From positions 310,001-374,000 of the forward strand of contig JAGTXO010000036.1 in NCBI GenBank assembly GCA_019448385.1: DNA of 64,000 nt, written 5' to 3'. The translations under genes were made by a program, and so were the position numbers. The notes below the pieces were generated by a model. It saw nothing but the letters and a program-made list of their open reading frames with translations. It did not search any database and was not told where the DNA came from. Below are positions 19,804 to 31,600 of the stretch, in pieces; within the stretch, counting starts at the first letter, position 1, and each line of letters opens with the position of its first letter. This stretch comes from Diacronema lutheri. Its lineage: Eukaryota; Haptophyta; Pavlovophyceae; Pavlovales; Pavlovaceae.

Positions 19804-20845
19804 ATGAAACCAGTCTTCCTTCCTACTGCGGATTTCGAGAGGACACGGAGGGGCGCCTCGATGGGCAACTCACCAGGCAGCCAGAATGGTGGTGGAAGGC
19901 GGCAGTCTCAGCAGCGGCAAAGGCCGCTCCCGGGGCTACGGCCGACGGCGGAGGCGACGCAGCTCGCGCCAACGCAAATCCAATGCTACGCGTGCCGCGG
20001 CCTGATGAATGTGCCGCAGGGCTCGTCGATCGCGCCGATGGCCGTGCAATGCCCCTATTGTCAGGTGCGGCGCATCGCGTGCGCGCGCGCGCGCTCAGCA
20101 TGCGTTCGGGCTCTCGGTACACGCGCGCAACCTTGCACTTATTACGCTCGCGCCCGTCTGTGCCGCCCGCCCGCAGGTGATCAACGGCACGGGCGTGAGC
20201 ATGCGGCCAACCGGCAGATTCCCCAACAACGGAGCGCAGCGCGCAGACCTGGACGCGACGCTCGAGCGTGAGCGCCGGCGCAACCGCGCGGAGGGCCAGG
20301 CGCTGCGCGCGCCGCACGCCTCGGGCGCGCCCGGCAGCGAGACCGAAAGCGACGACGACGACGGTGGTCTGGTCGGCCCGAGCCGAGGCGGGGCGCATCC
20401 GCCTCCGCCGCTGCTCTCGGACCCGCTGCTCTCGGACGAGCTCGTGCAGCGGCTGCAGCAGTTTCGCAGGATGCACCCAGCGGAGCTGCTACTCGTGCGC
20501 GAGATGCTCGAGCAGCTGCAGCAGGGCGGACACGGCGGCTCGCCCAACCTGGGCGCGAGCAGCGGCCTGATCGACCGCGTCACGTCAGCGTGGACGATGG
20601 ACGAGCATACGCACATGACGGGCAATTGCACCATCTGCCTCGAGGACTTTGAGCCGACGCACAAGATGCGCACGCTGCCGTGCTTCCATTCATTCCACGC
20701 CGGCTGCGTCGAGGAGTGGCTCGAGAAGAACCGCGTGTGCCCAATCTGCCAGTTTGACATCGTCGCGGCCGCAAATCAGGCGGCGGAGCACAATTTTGGA
20801 GACAGCGCAGAAACGTCCGCGCAGCCTGCCGCGCCTGCGATGTGA
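19804..20845 (+). CDS. RING-H2 E3 ubiquitin ligase with LSD1-type zinc ribbon (309 aa)
   Basis: Exons 19804-20064 and 20177-20845 join in phase 0 (TGTCAG|GTGCGG ... CCGCAG|GTG). Exon 1 holds an LSD1-type zinc ribbon beginning at about residue 61 (CYACRGLMNVPQGS ... VQCPYCQ). The C-terminal third holds a RING-H2 finger (CTICLEDFEPTHKM ... CFHSFHAGCVEEWL ... VCPIC) at about residues 238-279. An acidic Ser run (SETESDDDDGG) and a leucine-rich helical stretch (LVQRLQQFRRMHPAELL) lie between. RING-H2 proteins recruit E2 enzymes for substrate ubiquitination. A second ATG at 19861 would give MGNSPGSQNG, which fits an N-myristoylation signal, so membrane attachment is possible if that start is used. 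It converges on the next gene, with 50 bp between stops. Confidence 0.88.
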
Positions 20846-20895
20846 GGCGCGCGCGCCGGAGACGGCTAGCCATGCGGCGGGGGGCCAGAGCTGAT

Positions 20896-22986
20896 TTACT
20901 TTTCACTCGTGAGCGGCTCGGGGAAGCCGAGCGCAGCGTAGCGGGTGCGCCGGACGCCAGCAACGGCGCCAGGCTCGCCCTCTAGCTCCGCCTCGCTCGC
21001 GCCCGCCACCTCAGGAAGCGGTGGGCTCCCATGCGCGACCCTCGCGCAGAGCTCAGACCAATCGGCGAGCAGCGCCTCGAACTCTCCGTTGACGTGCGCC
21101 GCGCCGAGCGCGCGTGAGGCCGCGAGCGCGCCAAACTCGGCGCGGTCGCACAGCTCGGACACGTCGGCGCCTGCAGCCTTGCGCACGTGGCGCACGGCGT
21201 CGCGAAGCGTTGCCGCCCGCTCGGACGTGTCCACGTCGTCGAGGCACGCGTGCGCGAAGAGCGCGCGCTGCAAGAAGGCGCTCTGCCGGCCGTAGAGCAT
21301 CGCGCACACCGCCAGCTTGAAGCGCAGCAGCCCGCCATCGTCAAAAACCGCGGGCCGGAAGAATGCGGACGGCCACCAGCGCAGGCGCTCGTCCCATTCG
21401 CTGCCCGAGACGAGGCCAAGCGGCAGCGCCGCGCCGAGCGCCGATCTGCGCGCCTGCTTGCGCGCCTTCTTGCCCGCCTTGTCGCTGCGACGCCGTTCGA
21501 CCGCCCGTGTGCCTGCAGCGGCCGCGCCCTCGGCGGCCGCGCCCTCGTTGGCCGCGCCAACGAGCAGCGACGGCTCGCGCTCGAGGAGCTCGCGCGTCAG
21601 CCTACGCAGCGCGTCTACCAGCGCGCACCACGCGTCCGCGCTCTCCGGCGCATACTCGACGCGCTCACCCGCCCATCGTGCCAGCTCGCTCGACGCAAGC
21701 GCGGGCGGCGCGCCGGCGCACGCCTCGCACCCACGCACGCCGCGCCAGAGCGACTCGTGCGCCGCTTCGCTCGACGGGTCGAGGCGGAGCACGCCGAGCG
21801 CGGCGTGCGCTAGCGAGCGCATCGCGTCTTCGCGTGCGCTCGCGCCAAAGGCGAATGTGCCGCCACGCCGAGCAGGCCGCGCGTCTGAGAGCGCGCCGTC
21901 GCCGCCGTCCGCGCCGCGATCCGCGCCATCCAGTTGCGCATCGCGCGCCGCGTGCAGCTGCGCCGCGCGTAAAAAGGCCAGACACGCGCCCAGATCGTCG
22001 CAATGCTCGCGCGCATGCTCGCGCATGAGCGCGAGTGCGTCGTCGGCGCGCGTCGCGTTGAGCGCAACGAGCTGTGCGCGGCAAAAGGCGAGGCCGGACG
22101 AGCGCACACCAGCGGCGAAAGCGGCGTCGATTGCGCGCATCGCATCGCGCGCAGGCTCGGCCGCGCCGTGCAGTGCCGCCGAGCCCGCGTCGCCGTCGCC
22201 AAAGCCGGGGCCACGCGCGCGCGCGGCGTGCGCGCGCGCGAGCGGCCCGCCTGGCTCGTCGTCTGGGTCGGCAAAGCCGGCTGCGGGCTGCGCCTCGAAC
22301 AGCTCGTGCAGGTCCCAGCGCAGCACGGCCCCGCCCGACCTGGGCGCGTCGGCGCGGCCATCCTCACGCGCGCTGACCGCGCCGCGTGCCGCGCCACCGC
22401 GGTCGTCACCTCCGCCGGCGGGCGCGAGCGCCTCGCGCGCGCTCTGGAACGCGAGCGCGGCGGCGAGGGCGGAGACGGCGCCATCGCACGCGCCGGCGCC
22501 ATGCGAGATGCACATCTCCGATAGCGTGTGCCGCGCGTCGCCCGTCCGGCCGCTCTCCATCTGATGGCACGCGAGCGCGAGCTTGCGCGGGGCCGCGTTG
22601 GGCAGGTCGACTGCAGCGAGCCGGCGCAGGAAGAGGCTCGCCTGCTGGCCGCGGCCGGGAAGAGCGCGGAGCACCTCGAAAGCGAGTAGGTAGGTCGTCT
22701 CGGGCACGTGTCCAAACGCCTGGATCATTGCGGGCACGAGCGCCGCCGCCTCGCGCATCCGGCGCGCGTATACGAGCGCGAGGAGGGAGCGCGCGATCGA
22801 GAACGCGCCGCGCGAGACATACCCGGCGAGCTTGGGCGGGCGGCGAGCTTTGGTCGGGTGCAGGCGGCTGAACTTGAAGATGCCTCGGCTCGCGTTCGGG
22901 TGCGTGCGCAGGTACTGCGCGCCGCTCGGCCTCTTCCGCCGCACGCGCGCCGGCTTGCTGACCTCGCCATCGCCCCCGACGTCCAT
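20896..22986 (-). CDS. Large alpha-helical-repeat protein, possibly an RNA polymerase I TAF1A-like factor (696 aa)
   Basis: An intronless frame; I chose ATG at 22986 (MDVGGDGEVSKPARVRRKRP), because sequence upstream overlaps the divergent p23 gene. A basic N-terminus (RVRRKRPSG) suggests nuclear import. The first third has regular helical pairs (SIARSLLALVYARRMREAAAL, ETTYLLAFEVLRAL) like TPR or related solenoids. A basic KKARKQARR block lies near residue 480 and the motif RLRWWPSAFFRP near residue 510. Helical N-terminal repeats with an RWWP-like element recall plant and animal TAF1A of the Pol I selectivity factor, but I could not confirm this. The coding frame itself is well supported by composition. 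Confidence 0.6.
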   Translation of the reverse strand: MDVGGDGEVSKPARVRRKRPSGAQYLRTHPNASRGIFKFSRLHPTKARRPPKLAGYVSRGAFSIARSLLALVYARRMREAAALVPAMIQAFGHVPETTYLLAFEVLRALPGRGQQASLFLRRLAAVDLPNAAPRKLALACHQMESGRTGDARHTLSEMCISHGAGACDGAVSALAAALAFQSAREALAPAGGGDDRGGAARGAVSAREDGRADAPRSGGAVLRWDLHELFEAQPAAGFADPDDEPGGPLARAHAARARGPGFGDGDAGSAALHGAAEPARDAMRAIDAAFAAGVRSSGLAFCRAQLVALNATRADDALALMREHAREHCDDLGACLAFLRAAQLHAARDAQLDGADRGADGGDGALSDARPARRGGTFAFGASAREDAMRSLAHAALGVLRLDPSSEAAHESLWRGVRGCEACAGAPPALASSELARWAGERVEYAPESADAWCALVDALRRLTRELLEREPSLLVGAANEGAAAEGAAAAGTRAVERRRSDKAGKKARKQARRSALGAALPLGLVSGSEWDERLRWWPSAFFRPAVFDDGGLLRFKLAVCAMLYGRQSAFLQRALFAHACLDDVDTSERAATLRDAVRHVRKAAGADVSELCDRAEFGALAASRALGAAHVNGEFEALLADWSELCARVAHGSPPLPEVAGASEAELEGEPGAVAGVRRTRYAALGFPEPLTSEK

Positions 22987-23019
22987 CGTGCGTGAGCGCG
23001 GGCGGTTGGCGCGAATCCG
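22987..23019. promoter_or_regulatory. 33-bp divergent spacer between the helical-repeat gene and the p23 gene
   Basis: Two start codons face away from each other across 33 bp, the tightest divergent pair here. It is inferred to be a bidirectional promoter, with leaders overlapping the neighbouring coding sequence. Confidence 0.35.
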
Positions 23020-23842
23020 ATGGCGGCCGTCGCGATTGCGGCGGCGCTGGTCGTCGCGTCCGTTCCGACGCCGTGCGTGCAGCTGGCGGCCTGCGCGCAC
23101 CGGCGAGCACCGCCGCGCCAGCTGACACGCCGTCGCGGCTGGGCGCTCAACGCGCGCGCTGGCGCGCAGGACGCCCATTTTCAAGTGGGCCGAGCGGCTG
23201 GACAGGGTGTTCTTGACGATCGTCGTGCCTGCGATGAGCGACGTCACCGTGTCGCTCGGCGCGGAGGGGCGCGTGCGCTTCTCGGCGCTCGGCGGGCACG
23301 ATGGGCAGCGGTACGCGCTCGACATCGAGCTGTTCGCGCCCATTGACACGGAGGCGAGCAAGTGGTTTGTGCATCGCGACCAGGTCGACCTGATGCTCGT
23401 GAAAAGTACGTCCAAGACGCGCTGGTTCCAGCTGCTCAAGGGTGCCAAGGGCCACCCGCAGATGAAGGTGGACTGGGGCAAATACAAGGATTACGACGAG
23501 GAGCTTGACGAGCTCGAGATCAAGTCGGGCGCACGCGGCGTGCCCGTGCCGTCTGGCGATCACGAGCTTAAGCATGCAGTCGACGACTACTGGAAGCGGA
23601 GACGGATCGAGGAGCGCGAGAGCGCAAAGTTGCCCAACCTGGACGAGATCACAAAGGCGGCGGAGAAGGAGTGGGAGGCGGGGGGCAAGACGGGTAGCTA
23701 CCAAGCCCTCGTCCAGCGCAAGTGGAAGGAGGCCAACGACGTGCGCGAGCGAGAGCGGCGACTCGAGCAAGAGGAGGACGAGTGGGCGGGCTGGGCAAAG
23801 CCCGCCCACTCGTCCTCCTCCGGCGACAAAGAGGAAGTGTAG
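23020..23842 (+). CDS. p23/CS-domain co-chaperone-like protein with signal peptide, 2 exons, 241 aa
   Basis: Exon 1 is 23020-23072 and exon 2 is 23170-23842, joined in phase 2 (ACGCC|GTGCGT ... GCGCAG|G). The CS domain begins directly after the junction: TPIFKWAERLDRVFLTIVV, then VHRDQVDLMLVKSTSKTRW and HPQMKVDWGKYKDYDEE, closely following p23. The charged C-terminal half is helical and ends in an acidic, Ser-rich tail (GDKEEV). p23 normally binds Hsp90 in the cytosol. Here exon 1 encodes MAAVAIAAALVVASVPTP, which looks like a signal peptide, so the product may enter the secretory pathway or the plastid. Exon 1 is the less certain part; the CS domain is clear. Confidence 0.8.
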
Positions 23843-23936
23843 TTCAGGGGGACACAAATGCTCGATTCCGAGTATGAGTTTTGCAGGGCCTGTCGCCAGC
23901 GCGGGAGCAATTATCACTGCGCTATTTTCGGCCGGC

Positions 23937-25536
23937 TCAGCTGGAGCGGTGCGCGCCGATCAAGAAGCCGACGGCGAGCGCAAGCAGCACCTGCACGATC
24001 TGGTTCTCGGTGAGATCAAGCGCGATGCCGCTCCGGCCAACGACAGCCGCCGCCTGCGCATTTGCGGCGGCCGCAGCAGCCGTCGTCACCCCAGCCTGCG
24101 TTGCGGCGGCGTGCATCACGGCGACGGCACGCTCGCCCGCGGTGGGCGGGAGCGTGTACGCCCATTTGACCTTCCACGGGCAGCCGTGCGCGTCGAGCAT
24201 GATCGCCTGCAGCTTTGCGAAGAGCACGTGCGCCGCGTCGATTTCCTCTTTAAAAATCGAGACGCTCTCGACGCTCACGCCGAGCGGCACGCCCGCAGAG
24301 CTCGTCTGCATGAGGATCGTGCGCAGGCACTCGCACAAGATCTGCACGCACTGCGCCACGTTCTCCTCCTTGCTCCGCGCCTTGCGCTCCTCGTCGCCCG
24401 CGCCGAGGATGCGCTCCTCCACGGCAGCGGGCACGTTCACGCCGAGCCAGCGGATGAATTTGAGCGTCTTCTCGCGGCCAATGGGCGCGAAAGTGAGGAT
24501 CACCTTTGTGGGCGGCACGTTCTTGTACCGGCACAGCGAGCCGTACTCGTGCAGCAGCTTCACCGTCGCCTCCGTGTCGTAGATGGCCTGGCGAGGCGGA
24601 GGTGGCGCACGGCTCGGCTGCGCAGAGGCGCGCGCGCGCGGCGGCGATGGGGCGGCGTTGCGCGCGCACCTGCGAGATGAACCACTTTGCGCCCATCTCG
24701 CTCTTGCGCAGCAGCGACGTGTGCTCCGTCCCCTTCTTCGCGTGCCGCTCGGCGATCGTGACGCAGCCGAACGCGGCCGAGCGCGCGAGCACCTTCTCGG
24801 CGGCGTCCGGCATCGTTGGGCCCGAGTAGTTGACGGAGGAAGAGGCGCCGCCAACCAGGTTGAAGCAGCGGTGGTCGTGCCGAGAGATCGCGTCGTCGAG
24901 CCAGCAGTCGAAGCTCTGCGCCGAGCGACGGGCGGCGAATGGGTGGGCGGACGGCAGCACGAATGCGGGACGAACGGTCGGAGCGCGCGCGGTGTGGCGG
25001 CGGCGCAGGCGCGTGCGTCCGTGTGCGTGCGGTGCGCTCGCGTCGCACCTCGTGGCTCGCCTCGACGACGCACTTGTACACGACGGCGCCCTTGCCCGAG
25101 CGGCGCTGCAGCAGCGCGCCGTACTCGGCTGCGTCGAGCGTCTTGGTGAACGGGAAGGGGCGCGGCTCCTTTGTGCGGCCTGCCTCGTCCTGGATGTCGT
25201 AGACGAGGAAGCCGTCGGTCGCCAGCGCGCGCGAGCGCGCGACAAACTTCTCGCAGATGTCTGCAGCGGCGCGGCGCGAACCGCCAGCGCGTCGGGCGCG
25301 CGCGCATGCTCGGCATATGGGCGCACCGCGCGCGGGGCGCACATTCGTCGCGCGTGTCGCGCCAGAGCGGCATGCGCACCGGCCGCCGATTCGAACGAGG
25401 TGCCCTCGCGCGGGGGCACGGTGCCAAAGAGGAACACGGGGCGCGACGGGTCGACAAGCGCGTCCAGTAGCACCGCGCTCGGCGACTCGTACGCCCCGCC
25501 CCCCGTATCCCGACGACCGCCGACCATCCGCGACAT
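23937..25536 (-). CDS. Methylenetetrahydrofolate-reductase-fold protein with C-terminal membrane anchor, 4 exons, 421 aa
   Basis: Exons 25536-25380, 25260-25049, 24915-24670 and 24587-23937 join in phase, all with GTGCG-type donors and CAG or CCAG acceptors. The order of motifs follows the MTHFR TIM barrel: FLFGTVPPREGTSFES (first strand, pro-rich turn), ATDGFLVYDIQDEAG, FNLVGGASSSVNYSG, SEMGAKWFISQ|AIYDTEATV (the FAD-barrel 'TQ..YD' strand) and KVILTFAPIGREKTLKFIRWLGV with NVPAAVEERI. Canonical MTHFR reduces methylenetetrahydrofolate with FAD; this is a divergent relative, so the substrate is not assured. The C-terminus has an Ala-rich helix and a single hydrophobic segment (IVQVLLALAVGFLIGAH) with a short basic tail, suggesting a tail-anchored protein. 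It diverges from the ATM gene. Confidence 0.75.
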
Positions 25537-25649
25537 GCTGCTGCTCTAGCAGACCTTTCCGAGTTTTGGGGCTGCTCCTTTTGGGCGCGAGAGGCCGCTC
25601 GCGCCGCGTGGGTGGACGTCAGGTTCGCGCGCGAGCCGCGGCCGGCGCG
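25537..25649. promoter_or_regulatory. 113-bp divergent promoter region, MTHFR-like gene and ATM gene
   Basis: It contains short T-rich patches (ctttccgagttttgggg, ctccttttggg) in otherwise GC-rich DNA, between two start codons. Shared promoter by geometry. Confidence 0.4.
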
Positions 25650-28600
25650 ATGGACCACCGCGACGCGGTGCTGCGCGAGGAATTGCGCAAACAGTACAGG
25701 ATGCTCGACGCGCCGGACAAGCGGCAGCGGCGCGACGGGCTCAAGGCGCTCCCCGAGCTCCTCGCTGTCACGGGCATGTGCGACCTCATCGGCTCCGCGT
25801 CGACGCCGGTCGCGTGGGGGCCACTCGTCCTTGCCGCATGCCGCGCGCTTCGCGAGCTGGACAAGCTGGCGCCGCCGTTTGTCAAGGGCTTCGCCGAGCT
25901 CGTGCACGAGGCGCACCGCCGCGCCGCGCGCCTCGGCAGTGTGGCGGCCGACGCGGTCCTCACGCTCTGCGCGCTCATCGAGGCGCACGCGGCCGCCGCG
26001 CGCGCCGACGCCAAGGCGGCAGACGCGCTCCGCACGCTGCTTGGAGCGCTCGAGGCGCTGCTCTCGCTGCCTGATTGCTTCTCGTCGGCGCTCGTCTCGC
26101 AGACACGCCAGGTCGCCACCGATGTCGCCGTCGCGATCAAGGCGCTCCTCGAGCCGGGCGCCCCGGCCGACGGCGAGGACGACGAGGGCGCGCTCGGCGC
26201 CGGGCTCGGCGGCCAGCTGGCCGCGGGTGTGGCGGAGCCCGGCGGCATGGGCGGTCTAGGCACGGAGCGGCCGCTCTGCGCGCTCTACGCGATGCTCGTG
26301 CACGCGCCCGCCGCGCTGCCGCACGGCGAGACCGCTCGGCTCGTTGAGCTGCTCTCGAGGCTGATTGGCTACGAGCGGCCGCGGAAGCCGCAGGCGCCGA
26401 CGCACGCGGCGGGCGCGGCGGAGGCGAGCGCGAGCGGCGCGTCTTTGGCGCCGCAGGTGCTCCTCGCGTGGCGCTGCCTCGGCGTGCTGCAGGCGCGGCA
26501 CGGCGCCGACGCGCTCAGCGCGTGCACGCCGCTCGGCGAGAACGCCACGATGCTGCTCTGCGCGCGCCGCGCATGGACCTCGTGCGACGCGGCGCTGATG
26601 GCGGCGGCGCTCGGCTTTGTGCGCTGGCAATTGGGCGCGCGCGCTACGCTGCTGTGCGCACCGCCGCCCGCGCTTGCCGCGCTGCGCGACCACATGGCCA
26701 GCTGCGCGGAGGACGCTGCGGGCGCGCACGGCGCCCTCCTGCCCGCCGGGATTTTGCTCCACCGCACGCACGCGACGGAGCGCGACGCGAACCAGCTCGC
26801 GCACGCGCGCGCGCGCGCCTACCTGTGCTTCGTCGCCGAGAGTGCCGCGGCCGCGGCCGACGAGGCCGACACGCATACCGACGAGGGCGCGGCCGACGGT
26901 GCCGAGGGCGGCGCCGACGCCGGCGGCGCCGACGCGGGGCGCGCGCGCAAGCGCGCGCGCACCGCGCCACGCGGCGCCGCCGGCGGGCGCGGCAGCTGCT
27001 GGGAGGAGCTGCGGCTGCAGCTGGCGGCGAGCGCGGTCGCGCGCGGCGGCGCGGCGCAGCTGAGCACAGCGCGCCAGCGCTCGCGGCTGCAGCCGCTTCT
27101 CCTCCTCGCTGCGCAGCTCGAGGGCGCGCCGCGCCTGCCCGCGCCCGCCGCGCGCCTCACGGCGAGCCTGCTGCCGACGCTCTGCGCGCACGTGCACCCG
27201 GTCGGCGAGGAGGCGGCGTGCATCGCTCTCGTGTGCATCTGTGTGCTTGCCCACCGCGAGCGCGCGCGCAAGCGGCGCGAGGCGGCGGTGGCCGAGCGCA
27301 CGCGCCGCACGGACGCGGGCGCGCGCTCGCCGGAGCGCGACGACGACGACGACGGCGGCGGCGGCGGCGGCAACGACGGCGCGGGCGCGCGCGCGGAGGC
27401 GGAGGCGGAGGCGGAGGCGGCGGCAGCGATCGAGTGGGAAGCGGCGGTTGAGGTGCTGCTCCAACTGCCCGCCTCGCCCACCGCGCCGTACGCCGAATTG
27501 CGCTTCGAGGCGCTCCGGGCGATCGGCTGCTGCTCGCAACTCGTCTCGTCACGGGCCGCGTCGCGCGTGCTGCGCGGATCGGCACAGCACCTGCTGCATG
27601 CGTGCGTGCAGGCGGGCGGCGGAGGCGGCCTCGGCAGCGGCACGGGCGGCACTGGCCCTTTTGGCGCGCCCTCGCAGCAGCTCGGCGCGCCCGCTCCGGC
27701 GCACGCGGACGCGAGCGCAGTCGCGCGCGGCTGGCTGGTGCTTGTGCACGAAAGTGCATTGCTCTTGCCGCCGGCTGCGTTTGCGCACGCGGTGCTGCTG
27801 CGCGCCGAGCTGCCCGCGTTGCAGCGCTGGCTCGTCGGCGACGGAGCCGTCGGCGCGCACTCCGTCGCCGCGTGCTCAGTCCTGTGGCTCGCGCGCGCGC
27901 GCGGCGGCGAGGCGCGGCGCTTTGCCTCCAATGGCGCGCGCGCGCTCGGCGGCGCGCGGCGCGCGCGCGTGCTCGCCGCGACGCGCGGCGTGCTCGCGCG
28001 GCTGGCCGGCGGCGCGGGCGGCGGCGCGGCGTGCACTGAGCTGCTCACGCGCCCGCCGCTTCTTCCGCCCGAGCTCGCGGCGGCCGCGCGCCGGTGGCGA
28101 CGTGGCGCTCGCCAAGCGGACGCCGGCGGCACGGCGGGCGCGGCATGCGCCGAGCGCGTGCGTGCGCGCGCGGCGGGCTTGCGCGAGTGGGACGGCTGGG
28201 CGGACGAGGCTGACGACGCGGGGCTGGGCACGGACGAGGATGCGAGCGCGCTCCGCACGCTGCGCATGCTGCTCGTCCTCGGAGACGCCGACGGCGGCGA
28301 TGAGCGCGGCGCGCGCGGCACGGCCGCGCGACACGGCCAGTGCGGCGGCGAAGGGCGCGGCGGGCGCGGCGACGATGGTGACGGCGACGGAGACGGCGAC
28401 GATAGCTGCGCGAGCGACACGGATGGCGGCGACGAGTGCGCCTCGAGCCTCGACGACGACGCGGTCTGCGCGGACACCAACATTGCCGCCGCAGCCGCGA
28501 CGTTGTCCGGCGGCGACGACGGCGACGACGACAGCGACGGCGATGGTGCAATGGGGCAGGGCACGTCGCGAGCGTGCGGCCCGCTCGGCCTGCCGCACGC

Positions 28601-31600
28601 ATCGTCGGGCGAGCGTCGGTCTGCGCGCGTGCTCGCCGCGCCGCTCGGATGTGCGCTCGGCCTGGGCGTGACCGTTATGCACGAGCTACGCCGTTGGAGC
28701 GCGCTCTCGCGCCGCGCGCACACGGGCGGCCGGTACAACGGGCAGCCGCCACCGCAGCTGCTGCACGTGGCGCTCGTTGCGGCGCAGCTCGTGGCCGCGC
28801 GCCTCCCGGCCACCGCGCCCACAGCGCTCGACCTCGCGCTCGGCACGGCGATCGACGAGCTGACCGGCGCGCTCGAGACGTGCCTGCCGCACTCGGACGT
28901 GGGAGCGCCATTCCTCCTCACGCGCGCGCTCCTGCCGCCCGCTGCGGCCGGCGCCGCCGCGGCGGCGAGCGCGCGGCGCGGAGCACGCGCGCTCGCGCCG
29001 CCGTACGCGCTCGCCGCTGCGGCGGGCCCCACAGGCATGGCGCTGCTCAACCGGCTTGCGAGCGGCCTGGCCCACGCTGTGCTCGCGCGTTATGCTGCGC
29101 TCGGCTTTGCGGTCGCCGCCACCGGCGGAAGCAGCGGCGCGTGCGGACGCTCGCGCGCGCGCTCGCGCGCGTGCGCCGGCGGGGTTGCGCTCGGCGGCGG
29201 CGCGGCCGGCATGGACGAGCTGGACGCCGAGTTTGAATCGGCGACGCTGCCGCGCGCGCTCGGCGCGCTCGGCGGCAGGGGCGGAGGCGCGACGTGCGGC
29301 GTGCTCGGCGACGGCGGCGGTGGGCGGCGTGGCCTTGGTGGCGGCGCGGACGCTGCGAGCGGCGTCCTTGGCCTGCAGCTCGGCGTGCTGGGCGGCGGCG
29401 GCGGCGGCAGCTGCTCGCGCGACGGGAGTGAGGCGATCGTGCAGCTACGTCACCTGTGCGCTGCGCTGTGCGAGCTCCTGCCGATCTGCCTCGCAGCGAT
29501 GCCTCGCTCCGCGGCAGACGCGGCTGCCGCGGCAGGCGGTGCCAGCAGCGGTGGCGGTGGTGGCAGCGCTGAGCGCAGCGCGGGGGTGGCGACGCTCCGG
29601 CAGCAACTCTGGCGCGTCGTCGACGGCGCGGCAGCCGTGGCGACGCGCAGTGCGACGGCCGGCGCCGCCAGGGGCCACGCCGTCGCACATGCTGGCGCGG
29701 GCGGTTGGGTCGAGGGCGAGCTGCTGCGCACGGTTCTTCCGCTGCTCCACCTCTTCGCGCTCGAGCGGCCGAGCGGCCGCGCGGGCGGGAGCAGCGGCTC
29801 GCGCGCGTCGGGCGCGCTGCGCGTCGCGCTCGCGCTCGCGCGCGGCAGCGACTGCGCCAGCCGCTGGGCGACCGCGCTGCAGCTTGGCCGCGCGGCGTGC
29901 GCCGCGGCGCGGCCGGCCGCACCACGCCGGCTCGTGCGCGCCGCCATGCGCATCTTGCAGGGCGCAGTCGCGTGGACGAGCCACGTCACGCCCGATGGCG
30001 AAGCGGACGCTGGCGCCGCGTCCGAGGAAGACGGGCAGAGGTGCGCCCACGCATGGCTGCGTTGCGAGATCGTGCGCGCCTCGGCCGCCATCCTGCCGAG
30101 GCTCACCGCCGAGCCGCCCGTGGGCGCGCTGGTTGATGCGGGCGGCGCGGGTTGGGCCGTCGAGGGCGAGGGCGAGGGCGAGGGCGAGGGCGCGGGCGCA
30201 GCGCTCGCGCACGCGCCGGTCGCCACCGGCGGCGTCATCGCCGCTCCGCATTTGAGCGGTACGGCAGGCGCGCGCGGCCGTAACGGCTTCTCGCTTTTTG
30301 AGGTGGAGCTCGGCATTGACAGCGCCGACGGGCCGCCGCACGGCGCGACGACGTGCGTGCGCATGTCGCCGTCGGCCGCGCCCGCGCGTGCGGGCGCGGG
30401 TGCAGCGTGCGGAGCGGATGATGCGAATGAGGTCGATCTCGCCGGCGCGAGGAAGGAAGGAGGCGCCGACGGCGATGGCGGCCATTCGCGCTCCGAGGCG
30501 CGCGCAGCGTCGTGCGACGAGTCGGAGGCCGACCAGTCGTCTGACGACGACGGCGGTTGCGGCGGCGCCGGCGGCGAGGGCGGCGCTTTGGGCGACGGCA
30601 CAAACGGGCCGAGCGACGTTGCGTGGCTCGGCCTCGTGCTTGACAGCGCACTGCTCATGCTCGCCGACCCGACGCTCTCCGTGCGCGTCACGATGCTCCA
30701 GCACATGCGCGCGCTGCGTGCTCTGCCGCCCTTCGCCGCGCCGTCCTGGCACGCGGTACTGCGCGCCCTGACGCATAACGACAGCGCACGCGGCTTTGCG
30801 CTCGACCGGCGCGTGACGAGCGCGCTCGCCATGGCGATCGCCACCGCGCACGCTGACGCGCTGCAGCCCACGATCCTCTACTTTGCGTGCCTGTTCAATT
30901 GTGGCAGCCTTCCCGCGCACGTTGCGCAGGCCGCACTCGCGCCCGCCGCGCGCGGCTGGCGGGCGCGCGCGCGCGGCGGCGGCGGCGGCAACGGCGGTGC
31001 GCCCGCCGCTCATGTTGTGCACGTGCTTCGCGAGTGGCTGCGCCACGGCCTGCCCCTCGCCGAGTTGCCGCGCGGGCCCCTCGGCTTCGCGCGACCGCGC
31101 GACGCGGGCGTCGACAGCGTCGCCGCCTCACACGCGCAGAACGCCGCGCTCGCGTCGCTTGCGCTGCCGGCCGCGCTCGCTGCATGCACCGCGGCGGGAT
31201 TCGCGCACGGCACGGAAGGCGGCGTCGCCGCCAAGGCGTGCGCAGCCGTGCGCGACGCGTGTGCGGCGTTGGGCTGCCGCACGGCCGACGTGTTTGGCGC
31301 GGGCGGCGTACATGGAGTGCCGCGCTGCGCGCTGCTCAGCGCGGCGTACCTGCTCGCGCCCGCCGGCCCAGCCGGCGACGTGCCGCTCGCGCCGCACTGG
31401 CGGCACGTACGCGACGCGCTCGACCAAATGGGCCTGTGCGTCACGCTCGACGATAGCGTGCTCCGTTACGGCCGCGCGGCGCTCGTCGCCATCGTGCTTG
31501 CCCTCACCACGGACGGCGGCGAGGGCGATGACACGGCGGCAGCCAGCGCGGCGCGCGGTCTCGGCGGCGCGCTCGGCGTCTTCGCCGAGCCGCAGCCGTG

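Noticed and set aside
26819-29050. Long minus-strand Ser/Ala/Arg-rich frame of 743 codons
   Set aside because: Exact antisense of ATM coding sequence; its composition follows the GC-skewed third positions of the sense frame.
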